In this document: piece by piece, positions 8,346-16,857 of the stretch | Layout of the letters: each line of letters begins with the position of its first letter | Numbering within the stretch: the first letter of the stretch is position 1 | DNA from: GCA-2731375 sp964344935 | GTDB lineage: Bacteria; Pseudomonadota; Alphaproteobacteria; GCA-2731375 | Reading direction: 5' to 3' | DNA length: 64,000 nucleotides | Assembly (NCBI GenBank): GCA_964344935.1 | Contig: CAYFPL010000001.1 | Span: forward strand, 620,001-684,000 | Position numbers and translations under genes: made by a program | The notes under the pieces: model-generated | What the model was told of the DNA's origin: nothing | What the model saw: only the letters and a program-made list of their open reading frames with translations | Databases searched by the model: none

Positions 8346-10676
8346 CTAGTTGCGCCGTTTGCGGAACTTGGTCGGCCGGGAACCTGCGCGACCAGCTGAT
8401 GAACGGCCCTTGGGCCCCCGTGCCGCGTCAAGCATCTCCGGCGTGATTTCCGTCGCCACTGGCTTGGGCGTATAGCCTTCGCCACGCTTGCGCCGGGTTT
8501 GCTTGACGGAAGCTGCGGTGCCATCCAGGGAACGGCCGCCAGCCGTATCGGGGGTCTTGCCGCCCTCCCCCGTCAAACCTTCCAGTTCCATCTGTTCGAG
8601 GCGGCGCAATTCGTCGCGCAGACGGGCCGCCTCCTCGAACTCAAGATCTGCGGCGGCAGCGCGCATGCGCTTCTCCAGATCCTCCATGTAGTTCTTGAGG
8701 TTGTGGCCGATAAGGTTGTTGCGCTCGTCATCGCCTGTATCCACGGTGACGTGATCACCTTCGTAGACCGACGCCAGGATATCCGCGATGTTCTTTTTCA
8801 CGGATTCCGGCGTAATGCCGTGTGCCTCGTTGTAGGCCACCTGTTTTTCCCGCCGGCGTTCGGTTTCGCCCAACGCCTGGGACAGGCTTTCGGTCTTGCT
8901 GTCGGCATAAAGGATGACGCGGCCATCTACATTGCGGGCGGCCCTGCCGATAGTCTGGATCAACGACGTGGTAGAACGCAGAAAACCCTCCTTGTCCGCA
9001 TCAAGGATTGCCACCAACGCGCATTCGGGGATATCCAGCCCTTCGCGCAGCAAATTGATGCCGACAAGGATGTCGAACACCCCCAGGCGCAGATCGCGGA
9101 TGATCTCGATCCGTTCCAGGGTATCGATGTCAGAATGCATGTAGCGTACTTTTAAGCCCGCCTCGTGCATATACTCGGTCAAATCCTCGGCCATACGTTT
9201 GGTCAGGGTTGTGACCAAAACGCGCCCTGCGGCGGCGGTGACATCCCGGCATTCGGCAATAAGATCATCCACCTGATGCTCCACGGGTCGGATAATACAT
9301 ACCGGATCAATCAAACCCGTCGGACGGATCACCTGTTCCGTGAAAACGCCCCCGGAACGCTCCATCTCCCAGCTACCCGGCGTGGCCGAAACGAAAATGC
9401 TCTGCGGCCGCATCACCTCCCATTCGGAAAACTTCAGGGGCCGGTTGTCGACGCAAGAGGGTAGACGGAAGCCGAATTCCGATAACGTCCACTTGCGCCG
9501 GTAGTCGCCACGGAACATGCCGCCCAACTGCGGCACAGTGACATGGCTTTCATCAAGAATGATAAGGGCATCCTCGGGCAGGTATTCGAACAGGGTCGGC
9601 GGTGGTTCCCCCGGATTACGGCCAGTCAAATAGCGGGAGTAGTTCTCGATGCCTGGGCAAAAGCCGGCCGCATCCATCATCTCCAAATCCAGCATGATGC
9701 GCTGTTCCAGACGCTCGGCCTCCAGCAGCATGCCGGCCTGACGCAGAAACTCCAAACGTTCGACCAGCTCTGCCTTGATGCCTTTCATGGCCTGCTGCAG
9801 GGTGGGACGCGGCGTAACGTAATGGCTGTTGGCGTAGATGCGGGTCTTTTTCAGGCTGTCCGTACGCTGGCCGGTCAGGGGATCGAATTCGACGATCTCC
9901 TCCAGTTCGTCGCCGAACAGGCCAAAACGCCAGGCCCTATCCTCTAGATGAGCGGGCCACAACTCCACCGAGTCGCCACGGACCCTGAATGTACCGCGTC
10001 CGAAGAAGTTGTCGTTGCGGCGGTATTGCAGATCAACGAAGCCCTTGAGTATGGCGTTGCGATCCACTGTCGCGCCCACCTGCAGGTCCATGGTCATCTT
10101 GGAATAGGTCTCGACCGAGCCGATACCATAGATGCACGAGACGGAGGCAACGATAACCACGTCGTCCCGCTCCAAGAGCGCCCGGGTGGCGGCATGGCGC
10201 ATGCGGTCGATCTGTTGGTTTATGTGTGCCTCTTTCTCGATATAGGTATCGGTTCGGGGCACATAGGCTTCCGGCTGGTAGTAGTCGTAGTAGGAGACGA
10301 AATACTCCACCGCGTTGTTGGGAAAAAAGCCCTTCATCTCGCCATAAAGCTGCGCCGCCAATGTCTTGTTCGGCGCCAGCACAAGGGTCGGCTTCTGGGT
10401 GCGCTGGATGACCTGGGCCATGGTATAGGTCTTGCCGGAACCGGTAACACCGAGCAGCACCTGGTCCCGCTCGCCGGATTCGACCCCTGCGGTCAAATCG
10501 GCGATCGCCTGGGGCTGATCGCCGGCCGGCTGGTATTCAGAAATCAGCTCGAAGGCGACCCCGCCCTCACCCTTCTCGGGCCGGGCGATGGGGGCGGGCA
10601 CCCATGTCGCCTGCTCCGCCTCTGCCAGGGCGCGCTCGAAACTGCCCTGTATCTGTTTCATGGAAGTATGTGCCAT
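8346..10676 (-). CDS. uvrB: Excinuclease ABC subunit UvrB
   Basis: The damage-verifying helicase of nucleotide excision repair. From the ATG at 10674-10676 it has 776 residues: Walker A GVTGSGKT at 76-83, the beta-hairpin region YYDYYQPEAYVPRTDTYIEK, DESHV as motif II, the late helicase motif IGRAARN, and a C-terminal UVR helical pair (LEKRMRAAAADLEFEEAARL) that contacts UvrC. About 100 further residues are basic and low-complexity, ending in RPTKFRKRRN, an extension seen in alphaproteobacterial UvrB. The frame could begin at a TTG at 10700, but a TATAAT box lies at 10683-10688 on this strand, which argues for 10676 or the ATG at 10661. Confidence 0.96.
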   Translation of the reverse strand: MAHTSMKQIQGSFERALAEAEQATWVPAPIARPEKGEGGVAFELISEYQPAGDQPQAIADLTAGVESGERDQVLLGVTGSGKTYTMAQVIQRTQKPTLVLAPNKTLAAQLYGEMKGFFPNNAVEYFVSYYDYYQPEAYVPRTDTYIEKEAHINQQIDRMRHAATRALLERDDVVIVASVSCIYGIGSVETYSKMTMDLQVGATVDRNAILKGFVDLQYRRNDNFFGRGTFRVRGDSVELWPAHLEDRAWRFGLFGDELEEIVEFDPLTGQRTDSLKKTRIYANSHYVTPRPTLQQAMKGIKAELVERLEFLRQAGMLLEAERLEQRIMLDLEMMDAAGFCPGIENYSRYLTGRNPGEPPPTLFEYLPEDALIILDESHVTVPQLGGMFRGDYRRKWTLSEFGFRLPSCVDNRPLKFSEWEVMRPQSIFVSATPGSWEMERSGGVFTEQVIRPTGLIDPVCIIRPVEHQVDDLIAECRDVTAAAGRVLVTTLTKRMAEDLTEYMHEAGLKVRYMHSDIDTLERIEIIRDLRLGVFDILVGINLLREGLDIPECALVAILDADKEGFLRSTTSLIQTIGRAARNVDGRVILYADSKTESLSQALGETERRREKQVAYNEAHGITPESVKKNIADILASVYEGDHVTVDTGDDERNNLIGHNLKNYMEDLEKRMRAAAADLEFEEAARLRDELRRLEQMELEGLTGEGGKTPDTAGGRSLDGTAASVKQTRRKRGEGYTPKPVATEITPEMLDAARGPKGRSSAGRAGSRPTKFRKRRN

Positions 10677-10682
10677 GGCGCC

Positions 10683-10711
10683 ATTATACCCCATCGGCAA
10701 ACCGGTCTATC
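10683..10711 (-). promoter_or_regulatory. Candidate uvrB promoter
   Basis: On the minus strand a perfect TATAAT lies at 10683-10688, with TAGACC (four of six matches to TTGACA) 16 bases upstream at about 10705-10710. Transcription would start about 6-8 bases downstream, almost on the ATG at 10676, so the message could be leaderless or use the ATG at 10661. The plus-strand TauD-like gene starts only 35 bases away from this element. Confidence 0.4.
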
Positions 10712-10745
10712 GGATTTGTGCCCAACGGGCTAAATTGCCACCATC

Positions 10746-11714
10746 ATGCTGACAATATTGGACCATGACATTCCCCGTCCCCTGGCCTGGACCGCATCGG
10801 ATCTTGACGATGACGCGGGTCTGGTTGGGCTGGATCAAGGCTGTTTGGAGGAATTGCGGAGCCTGGCGGCGGACTTGGCCGCCAATCCGCTACCGGTCCT
10901 CTCACTGCGCGCGGATGATTTCGATTTGCCCCGTTGCCGCCGCCTCATGGAGCGTGTGGCCATACAACTGGAGGACGGCATCGGTTTCGCCATTATCGAC
11001 CGGCTGCCTCTGGAAGACTTCGAAGGCGATATGGCGGTCAAGCTTTATTGGCTGTTGGCCTCGCTCCTGGCCCGTCCGGTGGCGCAAAGCTGGGACGGCA
11101 AAATGCTTTACGATGTGCGCGATACAGGGAAACAGCCTGGCAACGGCGTGCGCCCTGATATCACCGCCGCCGGACAGAATTTGCACACCGACAACAGCTA
11201 TAATTTATGTCCCCCCGATTATGTGACCCTGCTGTGCCGTCAGACCGCCAAGCAGGGCGGCGTCAGCCAATTGGTAAGCTTCCACGCCGTGCACAACCGC
11301 CTCCGCGCCGAATGCCCTGATCTGTTGCTGCGGCTTTACCAGGACTACACCTTCGACCGGCAGCGGGAGCACGCCCCCAACGATGACATGGTTGTGCGCC
11401 ACCCGCTGTTCGCCTGGGACGGCCAACATCTATTGGGCCGGCTGTCGAAACGCATGGTGATCCAGGGCTATGAATTGGAAGGCCAGGCAATGGACGAAGC
11501 ATCTGCCGATGCCCTGGCGGCCTTGGAGACGGCCATGACGGCGCCGGAGATGATGAAGGAATTCCATTTCCAGCCGGGCCAGATCCAGATCGTCAACAAC
11601 CGCACCATCGGCCATGCCCGCACCGCCTTCACCGACTGGCCCGAGCCAGAGCGCAAACGCCACCTGATCCGGCTGTGGCTGCGCAACAGCGGCCGGGTCT
11701 TTTACAACGGATGA
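10746..11714 (+). CDS. TauD/TfdA-family 2-oxoglutarate-dependent dioxygenase
   Basis: A 322-residue Fe(II)/2-oxoglutarate dioxygenase. The iron ligands are H147 and D149 in LHTDNSYN and the distal H290 in NRTIGHARTAF; the Arg residues in KRHLIRLWLR near 305-309 fit the 2-oxoglutarate salt bridge. The pattern HTDNSYxxxPPDYVxLLC resembles the TauD/gamma-butyrobetaine-hydroxylase side of the family. Such enzymes hydroxylate sulfonates, carnitine precursors or other small molecules. The gene is divergent from uvrB and convergent with the LLM gene, so it seems to stand alone; the substrate is not predictable. Confidence 0.88.
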   Translation: MLTILDHDIPRPLAWTASDLDDDAGLVGLDQGCLEELRSLAADLAANPLPVLSLRADDFDLPRCRRLMERVAIQLEDGIGFAIIDRLPLEDFEGDMAVKLYWLLASLLARPVAQSWDGKMLYDVRDTGKQPGNGVRPDITAAGQNLHTDNSYNLCPPDYVTLLCRQTAKQGGVSQLVSFHAVHNRLRAECPDLLLRLYQDYTFDRQREHAPNDDMVVRHPLFAWDGQHLLGRLSKRMVIQGYELEGQAMDEASADALAALETAMTAPEMMKEFHFQPGQIQIVNNRTIGHARTAFTDWPEPERKRHLIRLWLRNSGRVFYNG

Positions 11715-11723
11715 ATCTTCGGC

Positions 11724-12623
11724 CTAAAGCACCGGGACGACCGCCTGGATGAACCGTTCCATGGCGTCTGTATTCTCCGTCATGTCAGCGCTGCTGACAC
11801 CAATGACGATTTCGTCGACGCCAGCCGCCTGATAGGCGCCGATCGTGGCGACAATGTCGTCATCCGATCCTGTCAAGGCGGTGCGGTCCCCGACGGCAGC
11901 GCCTGGCGCCTTGTCGGAAAAACGCAGGGGCAGGGCGATGGAGAAATGCAGCGAACCCGGGTCTCGGCCCGCCGCCTCTGCCCCCCGCAATATGTCGACC
12001 CGGCCTTCGGCGAACTGCGCCGGCGATTGCCGCAGGGCATGCCAGCCGTCGCCGAAACTGACGACCCGGGCCCGCGCGGCTGCGGAGGCACCGCCGATCA
12101 GGATCGGCGGATAGGGTTCCTGCCGTGGCTTGGGCGAGAATTTCAGGCCGTTGAAACTGTAGAACGCACCAGAGAATTCCGGCGTATCCTGGGTCCAAAG
12201 CGCCCGCAATGCGGCAAGAATTTCGTCCGTCCGCCGCCCCCTCGTGGAGAAATCAACGCCCAAGTTTTCGAACTCATCCCGGGTCACCGCCACGCCAACG
12301 CCAAGGTCCACCCGGCCGCCGGAAAGTTGATCAAGGGTGGCGATCATCTTGCCCAGACGCGCCGGTTCATGCCACGGCAGTACGAGGACGGAGGTGCCGA
12401 GGCGGACGGTTTCGGTAGCGCACGCGATCGCGGTCAGGATCGTCAAGGCATCGTGATAGGGCCGATCGCCAAGCCGTTCCGCCACATAAGAGGCATGGAA
12501 GAGATGCTCGCGCACCCAGACGCTGTCGAAACCCAGGTCTTCAGCCGTCACCGCCAGGGCGACAAGTTCGTTCGGGTCCTCAACGCCCTGGTTGTTTGGA
12601 ATGCCGAAACCAATTTTCATCAA
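11724..12623 (-). CDS. LLM class oxidoreductase (F420- or FMN-dependent)
   Basis: A 299-residue luciferase-like TIM-barrel enzyme. Recognisable segments are the start MKIGFGIPNNQGVEDP, the LGFDSVWVREHLF strand near 31-43, the RLGTSVLVLPWHEP loop near 74-87 and LSGGRVDLGVGVA near 99-111, all standard for flavin- or F420-dependent LLM oxidoreductases of the short (about 300 residue) class. It is shorter than and clearly different from the 379-residue LLM protein at 6010-7149. The cupin gene upstream ends 24 bases before its start, so they are likely co-transcribed. Substrate unknown. Confidence 0.88.
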   Translation of the reverse strand: MMKIGFGIPNNQGVEDPNELVALAVTAEDLGFDSVWVREHLFHASYVAERLGDRPYHDALTILTAIACATETVRLGTSVLVLPWHEPARLGKMIATLDQLSGGRVDLGVGVAVTRDEFENLGVDFSTRGRRTDEILAALRALWTQDTPEFSGAFYSFNGLKFSPKPRQEPYPPILIGGASAAARARVVSFGDGWHALRQSPAQFAEGRVDILRGAEAAGRDPGSLHFSIALPLRFSDKAPGAAVGDRTALTGSDDDIVATIGAYQAAGVDEIVIGVSSADMTENTDAMERFIQAVVPVL

Positions 12624-12647
12624 CCGCCCGGAACTCTTGCTGCGAGC

Positions 12648-13058
12648 CTAGTCCGGCGCCTCGCAGACTTCCGTGCCCATGTCGGCGGGAATGGAAACCT
12701 CAAGCAATTCGAACGCGTCGGAGGTTGCGATTTCATTGTGAGGCGTGCCGCCGGGGATATAGAGGGAATCGCCAGCCTCGACCCGCTCCACGCGGCCGCC
12801 GGCAAATTCCAGATCGACCCAGCCGCTAAGCATGTAGACAAGCTGTCCATCGCAGAGGTGCACATGCCAGCCCGTGGGCTCTGACAAACCCTGGCTGGCC
12901 GAAGTGATCTGGGCCCTGATCTTGCCCTGACTGGCGGCCGTGACGCCAAGTTCGCGGTATTGCAAGAAACTGCGCCGGCCCGGCACCATCACCGGATCGT
13001 CCGCTTTGGCCAGAACGACACCGCTGTCATCGGCGGCTACGGAAGCTTCCACGCTCAT
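12648..13058 (-). CDS. Cupin domain protein
   Basis: A 136-residue single-cupin protein. Motif 1 is GWHVHLCDGQLVYMLSGW with H65 and H67 as probable metal ligands, and motif 2 is AGDSLYIPGGTPHNE. Small cupins may act as dioxygenases, isomerases or sensors; nothing decides here. The frame is open to 13145, but the ATG at 13056-13058 (MSVEAS) has a GGGGAGAG ribosome site just upstream and is preferred. It is probably expressed with the downstream LLM oxidoreductase. Confidence 0.85.
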   Translation of the reverse strand: MSVEASVAADDSGVVLAKADDPVMVPGRRSFLQYRELGVTAASQGKIRAQITSASQGLSEPTGWHVHLCDGQLVYMLSGWVDLEFAGGRVERVEAGDSLYIPGGTPHNEIATSDAFELLEVSIPADMGTEVCEAPD

Positions 13059-13308
13059 TTTGCTCTCCCCATGTATTGTCCGGCCCAAATGGTAGGAACA
13101 AGGACGCCGCTTGGCAAGGCGCTCAAAGGCCCAGCTTTGGGACAAAGCTCTCTGGATTGCGGATCATAATCAATTGAAATTAACCAAATTTCTTAAACAC
13201 GTTTGGTCACCCCCCATTAACAATGATCAGGTAACCTCAGTGAATAATTGGCGTTCTATGGAGTGCCCCGAATTCATTTCTGGACGAAGTTGGTTAAGGC
13301 CTATTCCT

Positions 13309-15474
13309 ATGACCAGTGTTGAAATGACAGACTCGGCCGACCGAGATTCCCTTCACAGGCTGCCCCTGTCCCTGCTGCCGATCCAGCAGCCCTCGCTGTC
13401 GCGGGCCAGGATCGTCAAGGACAACAACCTGAGAAGCATGGTCGAGATGTTCAACGGCGGCAAGTCCGGCAACGGCTTGATGCAAGTCGCCGACCTGGCG
13501 AACATTTTCGACGACACAGATGAATTCAACGCGGATCTGGAAATTCTGGAGCACGTGGAACAGCTGCACAGCTACGACGTCTACAGCCTTCGTATTCAGC
13601 TCCGCCGCCTCGGCATTCCGCTGGCCGACAACAAGAGCCTGCAACTTTCTGAGCCCAAGGCCCGTGAACTGGCCGACAATATGCGGGAGTTCACAAGGCC
13701 CCTGATGCAGCAAATTTACGGTTCTTCAAACGAAGGCATCATAGACATGAACCGGCTGTTGAAGATGTTCAATAGCCCGGACAAGGGCGAGGCGATGAAG
13801 CAGCTACGCATGATCGCCGCGAAACTCGGGATCCCGCTGCGGGAAGTCCCCGTCTTCATGGAAGAATATGGCGATGTCACCCAATCAGTGACCACCCAGG
13901 CCGTCGCCTCAACCGCCACCGGCGTGGATGCCGATGCGGAAACGGTAATTGGGCGTGTACGGAACAGCAGCGATGTTGAGCAGACCATCGTCGTCGGCAC
14001 AGTCGCGACCATCGCAACCGGCGTCGGCGCCACAACCATCACACAGATCGGTGACATCGAAGACGGCTCCAACATTAACGAAAATGTGGCCATCGGGGCG
14101 GTCGTCAATTCCAATTTGGCTGCGGACAGCGAGGCAACCGTGCAGGTCGGCAACGTATCCTCCGGAGTGCACGGCGGCGCCACGATCGACATCGCCATCG
14201 GCGCGATCAACAACAGCGTCGTCGGCGCCAAGGGCGCGACCTCACAAATCCTGGTCGGCAATATCTTTAAGCAAGACAGCGGCCGCTCGGATATCAAGAT
14301 TGCCACCGGCCTGCTTTCCAGCAACGTGGCGGCGGCCCTAGACGCGACATCGGGAATCCTGATCGGCAATGTCAAGGCGTCGAAGGGCCATGACGTAAAC
14401 GTCATCGTCGGCGGCGTCGTCGCCACCGCCGATGCCTGTGTCGGCGCGGTCTGCCTATCCGAGCTCGTCATCGGCGACAATTGCGTCGCCATCGGCAATG
14501 TGGGCATCGGCTGCAACAATGAGGCCAAGCAACTGGCCGCACTGCTCGAACTGATCAAAGAGCTGGTCGGGGACGCCGAAGCAGCCAGCAAGGCCGCACT
14601 AACGGAACTGGAGAAAATAGCCGGTATCGAAACCGACGATGGAGGCGATCTGTTGCAGTCCTATTTCGCGGAGTTGGACGACGACCGCCTGCTCGATCTT
14701 ACATCAGGCGCGGGTAGGTTGGTAACCGATGCCGTCGGCGAACTGAAAAAGCGTGCCCTCGACGGTGACAAGGGGGCCATCGACAAACTGACGGCGGCGG
14801 CCCGGGCCGGGGTCGGCGGTGCGATCACGGCACTTGGTGACATCGCCGATATGAAACCTTCGGATACCACGGGCGCGGTCATCAAATCGGCCTTCAAGGA
14901 ACTGACCAAGATGGCCAGTGAAGATAAGCTGGACGACACCACGCAGAAAGCCGCCTTCAAGCAAATCACCAAACTGTCGACTACACCCCGGGCCGATGCC
15001 GATGGGTCCTTGGTCACGGCGGCGATACAGGAAGTGTTGCTGTTTTCCACCTCTCACGGTTCGCCGCTGAACGAGGACGCATTGAAAACAAGTAAGAAAT
15101 TAATGCAAACAGGGGTGATCAATCCCGTGTCCCAATTCAAACCTATGGGCATTGGCAGTGATGATGATTGCTCTGGAGCTATTGGCGGTTGCATCGAAAG
15201 CCGGGATGACGAGATCGAAGACGCAATGGATGCGTTAAGATCTGCAGGCCCGGCAATGCTGCGTAACATCGTTGAGGCGGGAAATGGCAGCGGTGAGCTC
15301 TTCGCCAGCAGCGGCCTGGGCGCGCTGGGCAGTCTTTTCCAGGGCGCCAAAAGCGGGCTGGGCGGCGCGTTATCCAATGTCGGAAAAAGCAGTGGTGCCT
15401 TCGCCCACCACAAAGCAAAGAAAAGTAGTGGCGGCAATGGCCATTCGTGCCCGCCATCGCCATTACCTTGTTAA
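13309..15474 (+). CDS. Large unknown protein with about 35-residue beta-type tandem repeats
   Basis: A 721-residue protein I cannot assign to a family. Three regions are visible. Residues 40-180 contain two related helical units, each ending in LGIPL (near 101-105 and 173-177) and containing a dockerin-like G...G.ID..LL..F pattern. Residues 190-400 are about six repeats of roughly 35 residues with the consensus T-x-x-x-IGNV, then IxIGxV-x-S-x-V-x-A-x-A, which should form stacked beta strands; Cys occurs at 377, 382, 392 and 402. Residues 405-640 are Ala/Lys/Leu-rich helices, followed by a Gly/Ser-rich tail ending SCPPSPLPC. No signal peptide or membrane helix is seen. The start at 13309 (MTSVEM) was chosen over longer in-frame starts back to 13111 because the upstream part is AT-rich and non-protein-like. 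Three small secreted-protein genes follow in the same direction. Confidence 0.8.
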   Translation: MTSVEMTDSADRDSLHRLPLSLLPIQQPSLSRARIVKDNNLRSMVEMFNGGKSGNGLMQVADLANIFDDTDEFNADLEILEHVEQLHSYDVYSLRIQLRRLGIPLADNKSLQLSEPKARELADNMREFTRPLMQQIYGSSNEGIIDMNRLLKMFNSPDKGEAMKQLRMIAAKLGIPLREVPVFMEEYGDVTQSVTTQAVASTATGVDADAETVIGRVRNSSDVEQTIVVGTVATIATGVGATTITQIGDIEDGSNINENVAIGAVVNSNLAADSEATVQVGNVSSGVHGGATIDIAIGAINNSVVGAKGATSQILVGNIFKQDSGRSDIKIATGLLSSNVAAALDATSGILIGNVKASKGHDVNVIVGGVVATADACVGAVCLSELVIGDNCVAIGNVGIGCNNEAKQLAALLELIKELVGDAEAASKAALTELEKIAGIETDDGGDLLQSYFAELDDDRLLDLTSGAGRLVTDAVGELKKRALDGDKGAIDKLTAAARAGVGGAITALGDIADMKPSDTTGAVIKSAFKELTKMASEDKLDDTTQKAAFKQITKLSTTPRADADGSLVTAAIQEVLLFSTSHGSPLNEDALKTSKKLMQTGVINPVSQFKPMGIGSDDDCSGAIGGCIESRDDEIEDAMDALRSAGPAMLRNIVEAGNGSGELFASSGLGALGSLFQGAKSGLGGALSNVGKSSGAFAHHKAKKSSGGNGHSCPPSPLPC

Positions 15475-15548
15475 TGCGTTGTATTGGGTGAAGTTGAGGT
15501 ATGAGTTTGGAGATTACAAATGAACCGAGTAAATAGGGAGAGGACAAG

Positions 15549-16046
15549 ATGATCAGATTTTTGGTTTGCGGATTACTTACTGCCGCTCTTTCCATCGCGT
15601 CATTTGCCGCACAGGCTCATGACCCGAAACTTGGTATGAAAGCCGAGACGCTTGTAGCTGCGCTGAAGAACCTGGGCCACGAAGTAAACCAGCACAAGGA
15701 TGCTGACGGGCGTCCGCATCTAATGTTTAGGCTCAAGGTTCCCGGTGTACAGGATATCGCTGTGTTTTTCGCCGATTGCACGGGCTCTGAATGCGAGGAT
15801 ATTACCTACTACGCTGATTTCGGTGACTTGCGCGGCCTGACGATGAAACAGGTTAACGAATGGAACCACATCAACAGTCGCATGCGTTCCAAGGCCTTCA
15901 TCTCCGAAAATGCCGACGGCAGCAAGCAGGTCGGGCTTTCGATGACGGTCAGTTTCCTGGACGACACGCAGGGACACGCGGCGGCATGGAATGCGGGCAT
16001 GTTCCTGGTCGAAGCCCGCATTTTTGCCGAAAGCTTTGCCAAGTAA
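15549..16046 (+). CDS. Secreted YbjN-domain protein
   Basis: A 165-residue protein. Residues 1-23 form a signal peptide ending ASFAAQA before HDPKL. The mature part matches the YbjN plan: a strand DADGRPHLMFRL, then ECEDITYYADFGDLRGLTMKQVNEWN near 80-105 and a second half with SMTVSFLDD. YbjN-type proteins are found in many proteobacteria; their biochemical role is poorly defined and often linked to stress. An AGGGAGAGGA ribosome site sits just before the ATG. It follows the repeat protein by 74 bases and precedes a lipoprotein gene by about 60 bases. Confidence 0.75.
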   Translation: MIRFLVCGLLTAALSIASFAAQAHDPKLGMKAETLVAALKNLGHEVNQHKDADGRPHLMFRLKVPGVQDIAVFFADCTGSECEDITYYADFGDLRGLTMKQVNEWNHINSRMRSKAFISENADGSKQVGLSMTVSFLDDTQGHAAAWNAGMFLVEARIFAESFAK

Positions 16047-16107
16047 AATTGCGTCAACACGCCACAACAGCGGCCAGGTGGCCGCCAGCGTGGTAAAGGG
16101 GCGGATC

Positions 16108-16809
16108 ATGACGAACCATCGACGTCGGACGACATGCCTGACGATTGTAGCGGCATCGTCTCTTTTGCTGCTTGGTTGCCAAACGTTGTTGCAGGCACCT
16201 GACCTAAATCCGCGTTCCGCGTTAGAGGGCGACCGCCTGATCGAGCAGGGAAAAATTGCGTTGCCGGCAGTCAGCCAACCGACCAAAGAACCCGGTGCCC
16301 GTTCACTCCATCCAGGCGACAGCTTCACCTATGACAATCCCAATGAAACCTGGACTGTTGTCGAAATCAGTGCGGCGGAGATCGTTTGGCGCAGCGACAG
16401 TGGCGGCAGGCGGGTAACGCCGTACGAACCTGGCCTACCGGCCATACTCTGGAACGATGCGAAGCGGGTTGGACGCCGGGCTCTAAATGCCGTCCACGGC
16501 TCACTGCTGCCGCCCGCTGTCGGCAAACGCATCGATTTCATGGTTGAGGGCCAGTCTGACAGGCCGCCCGCGCGCTGGTCCACGCGCTGGTCCTGTGAAA
16601 TCAAGGGCGTACAGGAGATCAAGGTCAAGGCGGGAAAGGCCAAGACCCACCGCATCGAATGCAGCAGGAACGGCGTGCTGGAAGCGGCCTACTTTTATTC
16701 CGCCAAAGTCGGTCATTATGTTTATGTGGTATCCTATAAGGACGGCACACCAAAAATACGCCAGCTGACCGCGTACAAGTCGGGGGCACGCAAGGCGCCA
16801 AAATCCTGA
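16108..16809 (+). CDS. Unknown lipoprotein
   Basis: A 233-residue protein whose N-terminus is a classical lipoprotein signal: MTNHRRRT, a hydrophobic core, then the lipobox LLLGC with Cys at residue 22. The rest is a soluble beta-rich domain with GDSFTYDNPNETWTVVEI near the middle and a C-terminal part (GKAKTHRIECSRNG..EAAYFYSAKVGHYVYVVSY) that resembles the DUF-type beta domains where a polymer or ligand is read out, but I do not recognise the family. The open frame extends upstream to 15991, overlapping the previous gene; the ATG at 16108 fits the signal sequence. It probably sits in the inner or outer membrane facing the periplasm. Confidence 0.75.
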   Translation: MTNHRRRTTCLTIVAASSLLLLGCQTLLQAPDLNPRSALEGDRLIEQGKIALPAVSQPTKEPGARSLHPGDSFTYDNPNETWTVVEISAAEIVWRSDSGGRRVTPYEPGLPAILWNDAKRVGRRALNAVHGSLLPPAVGKRIDFMVEGQSDRPPARWSTRWSCEIKGVQEIKVKAGKAKTHRIECSRNGVLEAAYFYSAKVGHYVYVVSYKDGTPKIRQLTAYKSGARKAPKS

Positions 16810-16857
16810 ACCGAATGTCCGGCGCGGACATTCAAAAACGGGACGGTGGAGAAATCG

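Noticed and set aside
8499..10733. Plus-strand ORFs of 218, 134 and 261 codons over uvrB
   Set aside because: They are antisense to a textbook uvrB and show no motifs; GC-rich codon bias explains the lack of stops.
13111..13308. Longer start of the repeat protein
   Set aside because: The frame is open, but the segment is AT-rich, encodes an unlikely N-terminus, and overlaps the upstream region of the divergent cupin gene.
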